From contig OZ037769.1 in the NCBI GenBank assembly GCA_964035545.1, positions 16,621,633-16,685,632 on the forward strand: DNA of 64,000 nucleotides. The letters run 5' to 3'. Below the pieces are notes generated by a model. That model saw only the letters and a program-made list of their open reading frames with translations. It was not told the DNA's origin and searched no databases. The stretch's first letter is position 1. Each line of letters begins with the position of its first letter. This document shows positions 1 to 15,700 of the stretch, in pieces. The stretch is from Bugula neritina. Its lineage: Eukaryota; Bryozoa; Gymnolaemata; Cheilostomatida; Bugulidae. Position numbers and translations under genes: made by a program.

Positions 1-991
1 TAATTAGGTGTGTTATCAGTCTTAATTGACAGTTTTACAGGCTGTAAGCCAGGCCTAGAGATAGAACAAGTGTAGGCCAAGTAGAAATAGTAAATTGCCA
101 GCTAAGACAGATAGAGAGAAACCTTTAACCTTAGGAGTTTAGGCAAAATTTCAGAGGTATTTTGCCTATCACTTGTTGAATAAATTTATGAACTACAGTC
201 CTATATTGTATGCCTATTGTGTGGTAACAATCCATATGCTTGTGTTGTTATACAGCTGTTTGCTGACTGTTATGTTCAATATGGGTGGTCCCAACTAATG
301 TGTCATCATCCATATTCCTCTTCACACTCGAGTGCACACTAACACAGCCTCTACACGATCAGCTGCTCCTAGGTAAAACTATTATCTTGACAGTGGCAGA
401 ATGTGATAATTGTGATATTAAATGTTATATATTTTAGACTTTAAACGGAATTAGGAGAGCAGAATTTTTATAGGAATATGACTTGTGAATGTGTTTGCTC
501 AAGCAATGAGAGTTATACGTGCATTTTTATTAGTTCAATTGTTAACTTAAATTATAATTAGCCATCATCTTGGTCTCAATGAAAAACTGAAAAGAATGAA
601 AATGAGTAAAATAAAAGCTAGATATATATGGATGTATAAAAAAATTTAAAAATCTTTACAAAAAATCTGTTCATTTCACAAATGTAAATAAAAACAAGAG
701 TTACTTTGAGTCAATCAGATTTACTACTAGGTGATTGATAAAACTAAGAGAGAAACAATTTATCACTAATTCAAAAAATTGAGGTTGAATATTATCTATA
801 AATATAATATAATGAAAATACAAATATGGCATATGTCCCTTTGATTGCATGTTAATTGAACGTTATTCTAAACAAAAACTAGAAACAAAAAATGAGTGTA
901 AGATGAGAGTTGATGGGAATAGAACATGACGAGAGAAAGCAAAATTTACGGAAATATTCTCTCAACTGTGAGAATCATTGAGCATGTGATT
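1..991 (-). other. Gene A 3' flank
   Basis: Non-coding. It aligns in reverse with the 3' flank of gene B (about 46400-47200, then 48670-48770), so the duplication unit extends beyond the coding region. One AATAAA on the minus strand (526-531) could be a polyadenylation signal but is not conserved in B. Confidence 0.4.
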
Positions 992-3777
992 CTATGTTGA
1001 CTTATTTCCTGTGTTGACGTACACTTTTTCAGTGTTTTGAGAGCGTGTTGTGCGAGGAGAGGGTTTGGGAGTGCCATCCACCACTGTGGGTGCCGTGGCA
1101 GAGGGGAGTGGCGTTATGTAATAGTCATCACGCTCCAAGTTATCCGCGTATTCTTCCAACGCCAGGTAGTCATCTGGGATGTCTTTTGTAGTTAAACGTG
1201 TGTATGAGTAACCAGCATCATTGTCTGAGCCAGCACTGGGAGTTGTCGTACCATTCAGTAGTTGACCAACAAACTCGGAAATCTCAGAGAAAGCAGGTCT
1301 ATCTTCAGGATCTGTTTCCCAACATCGGCACATCATTTCATATCTAGGGTAGATGATGTCATTTGATTGTACTCAGAGGCAACAGGAAATGGCTAGTCGT
1401 ATATTGAGTCAGTCCCTCACTGAGTCATAGTCACTCACTGAGTCATAGTCACTCACTGAGTCATAGTCACTATGTTACAGTCAATCACTTAATAACAGTC
1501 ATTTACTAAAACACAGTCATTTACTAAGGCACAGTCAAATACTAGGTAACAATAAAAATAAGAACGCATTTCAAGTATTAGCATGAATAAATACATGCAA
1601 CTAATCTCTGTAAGCTTACATGATTGGAGGACAGATTTCAGGCTTGTCCAATCGTTTACCAGTGGAGACATATTCTTTAATATAGTAGTTGTTTACTCCT
1701 GGGTATGGTGAGCTACCACGGGTGAGTAACTCCCACATAGTTACTCCGAAAGACCACTAAATAGGAAAACATAGATAAAAACGTTCATAAACCAATGAGT
1801 GCAAACTGGTTAGAATAGCAATAGTTTGTGCCAACGTCAAAACTTAACTAACTTTTTACACTGCTATAAAAATGCCTATAGACCAAAGGGAAATTAAACC
1901 CGTACCACGTCAGACTTTGATGTGTATTTCCCTTCTTTCAGTGACTCCACTGCCATCCATTTCATTGGCAGAGGTTTGTTCATGTCTCCCATTCTGTAGT
2001 AATCTTGTGAGTAGACATCACGGGACATACCAAAGTCTGCTATCTTCACAAAGTAAGATCCGTCAACCCTATACAACCAACCAACAAAGACTAAACATTG
2101 ATATATAAAATAGGCGTTTGAAATAGAGTAAAATTTCAGTTAACTTAGTTAGATTTTAGAACATGTTTTTGTGATTTAATTACGTTTAAGTAAAAGAAAA
2201 ACAATTGAACTCATACAAAAACTGGTTAGAAAGAAAAGAGTAACTTTTTCAGTTAGACAGATCAGCATTGTTTTAATCAAGAAGAGATGGTGGAAAGATC
2301 CATTGAAAAGAAAGATTAGTTTGTATAAATAGACGGGTAGCTAATCGCTCAAGTGTAAAGGAACTGATGGTCCAAAGTAGTTAATATCAAAACCCAATCA
2401 TAACAAATCATTTAATAAGAAAAGTAGTGAATAAGAAGAGCAGGGGAAGAAACTCACATGCAGTTTCTGGCTGCCAAATCTCGATGAACAAATCTCTCCT
2501 TAGCTAAATAAGCCATTCCATTAGCTACCTGATAAGCAAAGTGGAGCAAATCAGCCAAGACTATTTCCTAAAATGAAATAATTCATGCATACAATAATAT
2601 ATACAATAAACTAAATTGTTATTAGCCTATATTCAACATATCATAGTAAAATAACTTCAAACTTTGTATATGTAATCTATATGATGTGTTGTAAGACTAT
2701 TGGCTATTGCAGCTTCAAACAAAAATAGTGCTAACTTAGAGTTTGGGGGTGGCATATAAAATGTTGAACAGTCCTTCGTTTATAGTAGACACACTACTAC
2801 CAGATATTATCAAAATATTTTCTGGTATCTACCAGCTCTTTGGCATCATCTGACAACTAACTATTTACTCACTTGGAAAATAATTAAACAAAATCAAATG
2901 CATGGTGTTGCCAATAGTTCCTATTTATGGATATATCCATGTTCATAAAACAGTTTTCTACGAAATAGTTCTGCTTTGTGTATCAGTAAATTCAGTATTC
3001 AGGCTGAGAAAGTTAAGTAAATCTACAGATTTTTATAGCTATTGGGATACTAGACATCAAATGACCTTCACAAAGGTCAGAACACGGTTTCCTTACCAAA
3101 TCATCTTTTTTCACAAAAGAGCAAAGGTCACCGTTCTCCATATAAGGAAGGACAACCAAAGGTCGTTCACCTGGCTCGTACACTACACCGACCAATGAAA
3201 GGACATTCTCGTGTTTAAAGTCAATCATCAACACGCCTTCCGCAAGAAAATTTTCCAAATCTTCAAACGACATTTCCTTATCCTCTGGTGAACAGAAGCA
3301 GATTATATAAGAGACATGCACCCTTCACTAACATTCACTATATCTGGGCTTAGATTGTTACAGTAGAGTCTATGAATACAGAATTATGCAGTATAGTTTA
3401 CAAAATGTAATATTGAAACTTATATCAACTAATTATTTACTATTATTATAACTGGAGAATAATATTCATTATACTATCGCAAAGTTCACTAAAAACTATA
3501 ATAGTTAATGATACAACAATTTCGATAATTTATAGTTTGTATTACTCAATACTTAAATACTAACCTTTAATACTTTTAACAGCTACAGTTCTCAAATTTC
3601 CAGCTGGTGTAGTTAATTGACTTTTATAGACAAGTCCAAAATGACCTTTCCCTAGCTGATTTCCTATACGCAGCCTTGAAGATGGTATTTTACAGCGATT
3701 TACTTTGGCTTGAATCTCAGCGTCAAGTTCTCGGTTGTTGAAGAGAGGAACAAGAGTCTCCATTTCCTTTGAACTGT
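992..3777 (-). CDS. Gene A exons 18-23: MET-like tyrosine kinase domain and tail
   Basis: Exons 3777-3565, 3284-3097, 2567-2458, 2068-1906, 1756-1620 and 1343-992. Glycine loop GKGHFG (about 1150-1155), VAVK with the catalytic Lys near 1175, HRDLAARN near 1269-1276, DFG at 1289-1291, activation loop Y-S-Q-D-Y-Y, then [10 protein letters not shown] and SDVWSFGV. All catalytic residues are present, so the kinase should be active. [27 protein letters not shown] and [12 protein letters not shown] are closest to MET/RON. The tail has DDYLALEEY and ends near VYVNTG, where Y-V-N fits a Grb2 SH2 site. The stop is at 994-992. Confidence 0.92.
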
Positions 3778-6700
3778 CTGGAAAAATCAAAACAACCCAT
3801 CCATTGGTCAATTAAAGCAAATTTTCTGTTTAATACAGTTTAATTAACATTTATTTAGTTAGTAATTTACCAATTTACTCTGTAAAGATTACTCTTCAAT
3901 ACTGTGAGCTACACTTCCACACGGAAGTCCTCTACTCACCTTGCTTAACGTATCTAGCATGGCCTCCGCTGTTTTCAGCGTCAACTTCTAAGGTTTTCCC
4001 CAACCTCTCTTTTAGGTAGAACTTCTTAATCAGACAGTAGATTAGTACTGCTATGAGAGCCACACCCACTAGGACCATCAGCACAATCATTGAGATCCTA
4101 AAGGCAGGGTTAGTCTGCCAGATGTTAGTCTTATAGAAGACATACCCAACATTGACTCTCTTGTTACCAACCTTCACCTAGTAAATATACGAAACTCTGC
4201 ATTTCGATCCACCCAAATAGTTGCATGAAATAGGTTTTCAAACCCACTGGAAGAAAATAAAGATAAAAAGCTACATTATCGGCTAACAGAGACTAAATAC
4301 CCTTAATGGACAAACTTTGTATATTTAGTGAAGTTCAATATACGTGTGTTTTTACTATTTTAGTTATTAGGTTAAGAGTCAGTGTAACTTGGATCCCATT
4401 TGATTATAACTATTATTAGGTTAAAAAAGCTGGTGTAAGCTAAACTTCAAAATAAAAAGAGTAAAGCAAAGTTAAAATATGATTAAGTTTCAACAGCAGA
4501 TTGAGTTTCTAGAAATTAGTCTTGAGTGAATATGATTGGCTACTAACCTCAATATGGGGGATATCACGGTTCTTGTAAGTTACAGAGTTGTTAGGGTCAT
4601 GATCAGGGCTGGTGCTGGGAGGCTTACAACTCAGACGGTTTAGCAGCAAACTAGTGACTTCACACACTCCATCTACTCCTATGATGACGATGTAGTCTGA
4701 CAAAGTAGTAGCGTAGTCTAATTTATCCCCATCTATATGTATTAAATCACCAGCATCATATTCCTACAAATTTACAGACATTTTTTATAGCAGTAAAACA
4801 AAATTGAAGTTGAATCATATCACTTTAGCTATAACTTCAGAAGCATCAAATAATTACAGACAACCTTTCTTAAACACCACCCTTAAAGTTACAAACAAAA
4901 GGCTAGAAATGACTCATCTCACAATTTTACTGACTTTAGGCTCATATAATGTTTCTTAATGTACAATAACAGAAAACGTTCAATGTTCTAAACTCGTTGA
5001 TTATCTTTATGAATTTATTTGGATTAGACTTTAATATTTTAAATGAACATAACTTTTTCTGTCATATAATTATCATTTAGAACAAAATGTGCTTTCAAAG
5101 TCTTTTTCTTATACAGCTCCTAACTCTATTTTCATAATAGCACTTTGTAAAGTTACTGCGCTACCTTATAGATTTTCTAGATGAGTATAAAGCTTTTATC
5201 CAAGTGATCGAGATAGAAACTTGGAGCAAATGATTTAATCAACAATACAGAGTTAGTACAGGAGTTCTCCCCTCTCAGCTATAAACTTACCAAAACCTCA
5301 TTCCCGATACTCTCTTTGAAATCTTCTATTACAGGATCTTGGTAGACGTAGAGAGTAGCCAAGTCTCTGAGATCACTGTCTGTACTCTGTCTCAAGTCTT
5401 TGTACAATATGTGACCATCGAATACGAAACCCAAAGAAAACTGCACATTCGACTGTCCATTGAGAGCATTGGTTGTGTCTATTTCTACAAAACATATTTA
5501 TATTAGAAACAGTGTCTCTGTTTCTTGAAAATTATAGAAATATTGTATAGGCTGCTTAGTTCTATAGAAAATATAGCTGTAGTACAAAAATTGCATATCT
5601 CTAAAAAGTATATGTGATAGTAGAAAGTGTCAATTCTACAAAAAAATACACGTTACATAACTTTGATACAAATTAACTGAAAAACTTTGTAGATGATCTT
5701 CAGGGTAATGCGAGATTTTAAAAATGACAATTGGAAAGCACCTATTTGGAAAATGGACAATTAGAAAATGGACAATTGGAAAATAGACATTTGGAAAATG
5801 ACATCATGGAAAATGAAAAATCTTCAGCATGATCTAGTCCTGAGGGGTTGTTCAGTATCTGGTCAATTCCAAAATAGCTTTTAAAAATAAATATAATTGT
5901 CGAATCAGTTAGGCCATCATGGAAGTAGAATTAGTTACCAAGTAGTTCCAATTTAAAATTGTTCACATTTACAAAAAGCTTTTTGAACACGACTAGATAC
6001 TAAGCGCCCCTCTGGACTAGGCCATCTTAAATATTCTTCATTTTCCAAACGTTTATTATTCGATCTATAGTCAGTTGTTTATCACAGTGAGTGTGATTGT
6101 ACTTGACTCACTAGAGTATTAGTCCAAATCCTAAAAAAGCCTTTGTTATAAAACTGGGAATCAAATTAATTGTGTTACCCGTGCCTTTAAAATTTTAAAA
6201 AGAAATTATTCCTTGTGACTTTTTGTGATAGTTTTTGGATTTGTCATTCTTTAGCAGTTTTCTAGGGTATTTATATTTCATGTTATTGTTATTTCTTTTT
6301 CATTGTGTATACCGGTCTTCGACCGAAATCAGCATGTCAAAATGTCGGGCCTCCAGTTAGTCCGAATGTGTCCAAGATCGGTCATATTCGGACTTTTGCT
6401 GGCTCTGAAATTCCGAAAATGTCTGATCTTTGGCCGAAAATTGGTCGAAGTTTCTGGACGGAATGTTTTCGTAACTACATAAAGAGTTGAGCTTACAGTT
6501 TAGATTCAGTCTACAGCTGGAGCTCGCCGGACAAGGACTTTACTATTACTACAATAAAGCTATTTCTCGTGCACCTCATACACCTGTTTAGGTGTTCTAA
6601 ACCCATAGATCTACTACATTATATATTACTATTATAATCATATTTGGTAAATATATAATAATTATTATAGTCAAAATTGAACAAAGTAAAACGGATCCAT

Positions 6701-9700
6701 TAGCCGTACCAACATCATCCGAGTCAGCAGATGTAGTCACCTGTCTCTTTCTCCTAGCAACTCCCCCTACATATAAGATTATAAGTTAGTAACAGATAAT
6801 TTACACATTTTATATTCATGAATAAGTATACCAAATTGGAAAACTGTTTAATATCATTTCACTTCGCATGAAATATTATATTCCAATTGGCCGTTCTAAC
6901 CAGATACAGTGTTTACTGTGAGGCTATCAACTATTATATAATGTATAGTAGTGAGTTGATTATGGAAACACATTGATTACGTCCCTTACTAGAGTTAGGA
7001 TATGTAGACTAAATTAGCAAGACATCTAACCAATACTAACTCAGGGTATCAACTCACCTGTTGTAGAGGAAGTAGTGGATGACGAGCTGACAGGAAGTGA
7101 CACGTTCCCAGGAAGTGCTAAAAGAAAGTATATTCTAAGTTATGAACTTAAACATCACTAACTCAGCTTATATTCAAAGTGATAATGATATTCACCATGT
7201 TTGTCTAGTCTCCCACAATGATATCTCTAGTGTATAGAATAGCAAGTAGAGTGTATATTTATATTGATGCATATAGTATAAGAATGTAGGTGTTACCTTG
7301 TTTCACACCATTCAGATAAGGTATTGATATAGACAGATCTACTACTCTACACACCATCTCATCACTTTCTATGACATCACAGCGCTAAAAGTCAATCATG
7401 TACTAGATGAGAAAGTTGAAAGAAAAAAGTAACATGCTTGTCTTAAAACTTATAAAGCTCGTAGCCAATCAAATAAGAGATTTGACAACACCCTGTTTTC
7501 ATTGGGTGATATCTTCAGTTATATCAAGAAGATAAATATATTCCATTAGTATTTAGTATTATATAACCTTCTATTATTTATATGGACAGAACAAGGTATA
7601 GCTTTACACTTACCGTGAACAACTGGTCAATAGAAACAGCTCTTTGAGTCAAATAAACAATCATCTCAGGGTAGGCAATAGAATCTAAATGTTCTCCAAC
7701 TACCGTAAGATTTGTACCTCCACTGTCAAGAGAACAGCAAAATACAAGTACAAACGTTTATCATTTTTAACGCTAAAACTGCATAAATATGTGCATTTGA
7801 GAATAATTACAGCAAAAAAAAAGGTAATGATTATTGGATGATATATACTATAATCATCCCTCTTTGTTTGCAATAGAACTGATCACCCATAAAGTAGCAT
7901 ATGAATGTTTAGCAATATAATACAATTGCTATATTTAACTAATATCCTATATGATAATATATAGTTAATATATTCTCTGATAACATAAACTCCTACTAAA
8001 ATATCACACGTATATGCATAGTATAATGACTTAGATATAACAAGTTGTTGATATTTCGCACTGAAATACTTTTTTAAATTACTTAAAGATTTTTACTAGA
8101 GAAATGTATCAACAACTGGGCAAATTTCAAAATCTTGTGAAGTACCAGTAGTATTATATTAGGTTTACTATGAAATGTATGACCAGCTATGCTTGTAATA
8201 ATAGTAACAGTATATATAATACTCTGTATATATTGTGGGTATATGTGGTAGAAACTGGATTCTACCTGAGGATGGTGGTACGAGGGTAGATGTCCTCTAT
8301 GATAGGATTAGGTCTGTACTCAAAAGAATAGTACAAAGTTTCTGGACCAAGATCTGCAGTAGAGTTTACAAGTCTGCCGGTGAATCCAACAGCTGCAGTC
8401 TCATTTGGTAAGGCAACTCCAAGGTATGGCGTAGAGTTCAAAGTTCGTTCACTACCTCTATAAAAGATAATAAGTAGATTCAATATCTTGTGATATTATC
8501 TAGAGTGGGTAGTAGTGCAATGTTTTATAAGTCATGGGAATCTACGAAATAAGAGTAAGATATATTCTTAACGCACTTGAGACTCAATCTTTGTGTCACT
8601 CCGTTGATCTCAACCTCAAGATTCCCTTTGCCAAAGTATCCACCACTGAATGTGATTGCGGTGCCTCCAGCTTTCGGCCCATACTGTGGGTCAATGTCGT
8701 CAATGTACCAATGCTAAATAAAACATAATTATTCTGGAATAAAGAATCTAGAATAAACGTTTAAGCTTTTTTTCTGTTTTCTTTTCGAACTTTTTCGCCA
8801 AACAAACTTTAATTAATCAAAATTATGGTGATATTGGCATTCTATTATTATTTGATAATTTCATATAGGATACAAAATGGCTGCATTTAAACTAACAAAC
8901 ATGATGATGATTTATGGTAAATGCTAAATTAGTTCATTTTGTTACCAAACTGTCTACACACTACATGATAGTCAGTACAGGAAATGCTAAATTGTTACTA
9001 ATATCTCACACATTGGCGGCCAGCGAGTTCAACATCTACAGATCCTTCACAAGGACATTGACCAGTGAATGTATCACACTGTTTACTCATGGAGAGGTCA
9101 CTGCAGGCGCAGTCTGCACAGACGCCGAGTCTCTTGGTGTACCGGAAGACCCCCGCGGAGTTGGTGCACTGCTCACATTGATCTCCTGTGATACCCGGGG
9201 GACAAGTACACTCGTAGAACTTGTATCCTGGCTTCGTGAACTGGTAGTAGTTGGACATGTTAACAGCTGGCCCGGGAAGTAGCTGGTACGGATTCCCTCC
9301 GCAATGAGGTCTAGGAATACATTATCATTTATAGATTATGTTTTGTAATAGTAGTATTAATGTGAATATCATAACTCTTAGAATATAAAGAATATTTCAA
9401 GTTCTATAAAGGAACATGAATTTATACATATTCAGGATAAAAACAATCTAAACACTTTCAAACTTTTTATCAGCAAAAGACCAATATCATTAATTCCAGA
9501 AATTACAATTTACACAAAAATATTTTTTTTATGCAAATAGGATAAAACTGAGGGGAAAATAATAGATTAAGAGAACTTAATTGTCTTGTATTACTAAAGT
9601 AATATTTCAAAAATATAATATTTTTATAAAACATGTAGAGAACTCTTTAGAGATGAAGATAAAAATGGTATGAGAATGACGAACTGCTAAATGTGTATAT

Positions 9701-12700
9701 TGTGTATTCATTGTGAGTCATGAGTCATGTAGGTCTAGCAGATTGTAATCCCTGGAAGCTAGTCATGGAAGCGCCTTTGTTAATAAAAACTACTTTAATT
9801 TATAAAAAAAATATCTATGACGTTTATTTTTTTTGAACTATTAAGCAATTTTCATGATTTAGTAACACAATTTATACACTAAACTAAAATAACTTCAAAT
9901 AAACTTCAAAACAGCAAAATAATATGTATAAACTACTCAAAAACATTGGAAAGTTATTTTAACTATAACTGTGTCAACATGTACTTTCAAGAAGAGCTTT
10001 AAATCTTGCACAAAAATTATTTTGTTTATTTATAAAAGAAGAATTTTTCATTTATAAAACAAGACTGTTGGAAATATTAATGAAAGAATGCCCTCTGGTG
10101 AGTAGACAACTCCTGAATCCAACTCGGCAAACTTTCACCTCGTTTGAAGTTTCACATGCAAATGAGAGGGTTGTGCTGGTGAAGCACAAAAACTTGTTTT
10201 TATTTAGGAACTATCTTTTGGTAATTCTGTAAAGGTACTACGAATATGTATTTCAACAGCCAACAGAAATAAGTTTTTATATTTAAACAGTCCATAAAAC
10301 TAAATGTTCAATTTCAACAGCCAATAAAAACAAAGAGTAATAATTCAACATATATTTTTTAATTTAAGCATGCATGCATTTAAACTATATAAAATATCTG
10401 CTCCTACAGTTACAGTATCGCGTAGTTTTAGTGATCATTTACACAAGTAATGACTTTACGAGACGTGGTTATATAGATATAAAAAGGCAGGGCTTCTCAC
10501 CTTCCGTAGATTCCAAGGTTATTAATCGAGTACCAGTTTTCCTGTCTGGCAGCGTCCACAGCAGACGTGTGTCCAATAAGACGGATGTACAACTGTGTGC
10601 TGCTGTACGCATCATTTAGGTACTCTCCCTCTTCGGTGGGTGTCAGAATTGGAATGTAAAATCGACTAAAACATACCTCGAAGTGTACAATAATATTTAC
10701 ACACAACATAGTCCAAGGTTTAAACTCTAAGTTGACGCCAGATATAATTAGTCTCTAGACTATCTTGAGTTTACTTCACAGTTTAATCAAAATAGTTGGA
10801 GCTTCAGATTACAGCAAACTTATTCTCGTGTTTTAAACAATAGAAAACTGATTTCACTAAAAATGCCCATCGTACATTTAGGAGTTATCTCCCTTATTAT
10901 GAATCACCTCCATAATATAAATATATGGAAATTGCATCTAATACTTAATACTTTTTTAATAATTATTCATTCTGTTTTCACTTTTGTTCATAACTTTTTA
11001 GCAAAAGTCAAAAATCCTTTAGTTAACGCTGCAAAAAGCAAAAACTGAGTTAATGAAAAAAAATTATGATGTGACATGCAAATGGTGACATTGTTCAAAT
11101 ACCTGGTAAAGAGTTGAAAGACATCTTTCCAGTTGAAACATTTCGGTGTGATGTTTGTCTGTACCACAGCTCGTTTCTTTCTTTTCTGAGGAACTATTCT
11201 ATTCTTTTCTCCAAACACAGCGTTATAGTTGTATGGATCTATACCATAGTCTTCTAAACAGTCATCGCTCACATAAGATACAGCACCCTCTATAGCCGGG
11301 TTAGTACTGATTAGTTCAATCTCCATTCTAGCAGGGTGAAAAGGAGTTATCTCGTCATCTTCATCGAAAAAACCACCCAACAGAGTGGGGAAATAGCCCG
11401 TCAAAGCATACATCTGCGAGAAGACAATAGAAATACATTCATAGAAGGAAAGCTGGTGGTTCTTCAGTTATATGTGGTAAATCTGTAAAATGCTGCCATT
11501 TGTTGATCTTCGCTTGTTATGGTTACAAAAAGCATTGCAAAAATTACGGTATTCGGGGCTGAGTTATTTGCATACCCAAGTGATTACTGGGTAGCAGAGT
11601 TTTAGTAACTATCAACTATCAACAGATTTCATGTATCTTAAAGCCAACATGCAAACTAATTTAATTATATTTTTTGGAAAACAATTCCAGTCTAATATTG
11701 TGGTAAATTTTGGGCTATTTATATTGCTAATAGCTGGTAGATAAAGGCTATGTAATTAACTCCCTGGGCTTAGTAGCCTGACAATTATATGCTTTAATAA
11801 CGCTATCATTTGTAACTCTCTGGTAATCATGTAAATGGTTTCCTTAAATGGGGGGTAGAACACTGACTAACACTAATAGCTGCCTGGGCAAGTCTGGGAA
11901 ATTTCCATCTTCTAAGTAACAGTAATGCGTCGACTTGCCCAGAGAATTCTAGAACATTCGGAACTTCCGTTTGGATGAATACGTGGATGGACAATGATTG
12001 GCTGGCTGGTCCACAGTGTTATTTATAAGCTGAGGCTTATTGGCCAGCCTGAAAATGGGCATATCTCAGTATATAAGGAGGTGATCAAGCCAACCTAGAG
12101 AGTTGGAGAGCATTTAGCTACTGTTTCATTCTTAGATTGTGTACTGTTATTTTGCTACTTGTAATTATATTTTTGCTTGGTTAATAACAAAGGATGTATG
12201 TTTGACCTCTACAATAGGCCAACCTACAACACATGTCTACTCACAGAATACTCTCGTACCTTTCTCTTGAATAATAACAGTAAATTAGGTAATAGCATTG
12301 GTTCTTCTCAATAACCCAAAAAGTAGAATTTATATGCTCTGAAATTCCACAACAATACATCCCAAATACTCAAATCTTTAAACTTGAAGACACCAGAAAA
12401 ATTAAGGCACTATTGTTTCATGAAAAATGACATTTAGCTACAATTTTCGAAACAAAATTTAAACAGTTTATTCTATCCCTTGTTTACTATTCAGTTTGTA
12501 TCGAGACGTACCAGCATTGGTCTATTGAAAGTAATAGTTATCTCTGCCTCGTCAGTATAGTCAGACACCCAGCCATTGCCGTTGAAGATGGAAAGTTTCT
12601 CGTTGCTAATAAGGCCAGAAGATGTGTCAGTCCCGAACCTGCTAGTTGAATTCTGGTACGGATCAACACAGTCAAACTGGTTTTCATCTCCACCAATAAA

Positions 12701-15700
12701 GTTTAACGTGTCTGAATAATGACGAGGACATTCACACTCGGGTTGAATTCGGTAGAGAGCTAGTGGAGATCCAGAGTACATGGAGTAGATCTCACTGGAA
12801 GGAGAACAGAAATGGTGCTCAACAAAGAAGAACGTGACTCAACTAATCAGAGATCCACCAGAAATTAGTGATTCAGTACTAGCGTAAGAGAGAGCCAATT
12901 GCTCTAAACATTTGAACTGGTAATTTTACTAAAAAGAACACAAATACTGAACAGCAAATTCAAATACTCAAATAACTACTTTTAAAAATTCTGAAAGCTT
13001 AAAGTTATGCAAAAAACAAATGCATTCTATTTAATTATGTTAGTATTTAAAATCCAAAGACTAATAATTCTTATTGTTTATATTTTTGGTCTCGAGTTGA
13101 CAGCCTTCCAAGTGATCATTATTGAGCGAATTAGAATACAAGTGTAGTTAAGCTGTTAGTTGAGAAGTAAGATAAATCTCTTTAAATTAAACATGCCTAT
13201 ATATATTTTACAGGTTAAACAATTAACTCCTCTTGCTGTTTTGAGAAGTAAAATTGTACAAAATTTACTTTGTACTTAAGAAGTCAAGTAACAAAACAGT
13301 TACGTATTTAAACACTAAATAAGTGACTTACTTTGTGGAGGCCTGATTATTGTATAACTTGATGTTGGTAAACTCTCCTGTAATGTCAGACCCTCCAAAC
13401 CCAACAACGTACTCGGAAATAGTCTGGAATCTGCTTGAAAGTGGTAAATACCTGTGAGATACTTCTCCATCAACAAATACCAAGATTATGTCTTCAATAA
13501 ACTGCAAATTGTAAACAAATAAGATAAAAGATAACATACAGTGAATATGAAATAATTATCATCACTGAGCACTGGAATAATTGCAGTTCAGCTACCTGCA
13601 AAGTTATGTGTCGAGTTTGACTCGGCGTTGGATTTTGGTCAAAGACTGTCAAGTTGTGATCTGGTGAGTTACTAGCTTCCAGGTATCCACTTTCATTAAA
13701 CCAGAAACTAAGAGTCCAGAATATTCCAGATGAAGGGCTGTCAATAATGGGTCCATACCCAGAAATGTTGAGAAATGGAGCTCTAAAAGTTTCAGAAGGA
13801 AATTTGAATGGTAATTTGATTCATAAAACATTAGTCAAAATTACATGCTAGTATAGACCTACTCAGTCTATGTTAGTAGTTCACTCAGTCTATGTTAGTC
13901 TATGTTATTCAGTCTATGCTACTCGGTCAATGTTAGAGAACTTACGGTGCAGACGTATTCAGTGCTGTAAGCTGCTCAACTGTGAACATCAAAGTCCAGT
14001 TTTGTGAAGGAGTCTGTAAACTGGTATATATCTGTTGAGGAGGCGAGACAGTGTTACACTCTCCTGTAGCCTCAGTAATGATGATATTACTTCCTGTCAT
14101 AGTGATACCGCATTCTGGAAGAGAGGTGTTGAAGGGTAAGTATCCCCCATCTAGAGAGCCAACTTGATATTGGATCTCAGACACCAGATAGGTACTGAGA
14201 GAGTTGGATTTTGAGTGAGCACATGTTGGGTACAAACAACGTTGAGGAAAACAGTCTACTATTACAGAAGTTGAGGCATTAGTAGGAAAAGTGGAAGTGG
14301 TGATTCCTGCTGACTGAGATGGCAAACAGTACGACTGTAGAGGGTCACAGTTTTCACGATTTGAGTTCTCCAGTTCAATTTCAACCTCTACTGGAATATT
14401 AGGGAGAGAGTTAATAACGGTTGGATATGAATTCACATCTGGAATCCCGCTTAACTCCACCAGCCAAATAAAATAGTCATCTGCACCAGACTGGGCATCT
14501 GTCACATACAACAAGCATGGCAGCCATAGAAAAGCTCTTATAGCTCCTGGAAGTAACCTGTAACAAAATGATGAGCCGTTAGCATTCACCCCTTAAGGTC
14601 TTTAACATCTGGTTTGAAGTTAGAGTTGAAAAGTTTGCAAGAACATGCTCTCATACATACACTAAAATCACCAGTTGCATTACAAACAGCACCACAGACA
14701 GCTCTATAAGTCACAAATGTATCTGTTACAGAAGGAAACACTGCGAAACATTATCTTTCTTCAACTGAAGCAGTATTAACTCTTTCATCATGCCGTGACT
14801 CCCAAACAAACTTTATTACTCTCAATCATCACACTTCACACAACTGTTCTACCAGATTCTCCAAATCCAGCTCACACATTGCCTATCGAATTCAACTCGT
14901 GTTGCAGAGGGAGAGACTGGGTCTACACGTGGACTACGGAACCACTTGATGGCAAACTAATGCCTGTACTAGTTTTAACAGTAAATTTATATTTATGGAT
15001 TAATATAAAACCTTTGGACTGATAAAGTTGCTCTTTTTCAGCAAAGGTTACCACCTACTGTCAACTATAATTCATGGGTTGAGCCCCTTGACTTCATAAT
15101 TGAATTTGATTAGAACTTAGTTACTAATAGTAATTTGTCTCAGCAATCGGGAAGGAGGCAGATTGGATAGAAATGGCAGTAGATTAATATGGTGATCACT
15201 GAAGACAGAATTTACCTGACCATTGGTGAGAGCATATATTAACTATAATTATAGCACAAATGGAGATGAGTGTTTGCATGGTCAATTCAGAATGGGTAAA
15301 CAATTTGAATTAGCCATTCAGTATTCAATATTACATTTGGCATTGAATTTAACCAATGTATCAATAATACACTCATATAAAAATAGTATAGGTATTGTAA
15401 ACACCTTGCTTTTCTATGATAGCTTATATAGGCTGCTAATATGTTACTCATGGGTATCCAGTAATACTGGGTCAGTAAAGCCCTCATATATAGCTAGGAA
15501 CTATGAGCATGTAACCTACAGATGTTAGCAGGGGTGATTGTTGAGTTGGGAATGGAAGGACATACATCCTATCAACTATCAGAAACAAGACATAAATCAA
15601 CCATGCAGCTATTCATACAGTTAATAAACAGACAAACCAATAAACATAGAAGTCTGTGGATTGTTGCAGCAGACGCTGAACTTGTCCAATGACCTCTCCT

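Noticed and set aside
1872-2108. Plus-strand frame over the gene A activation-loop exon
   Set aside because: Antisense shadow of the kinase exon 2068-1906; the same shadows appear at 45120-45326 and 63086-63322.
8914-9282. 122-codon plus-strand open frame
   Set aside because: It is antisense to the laminin-EGF exon of gene A. The exon frame has the cysteine signature, correct splice sites and paralogue support; the antisense frame has none.
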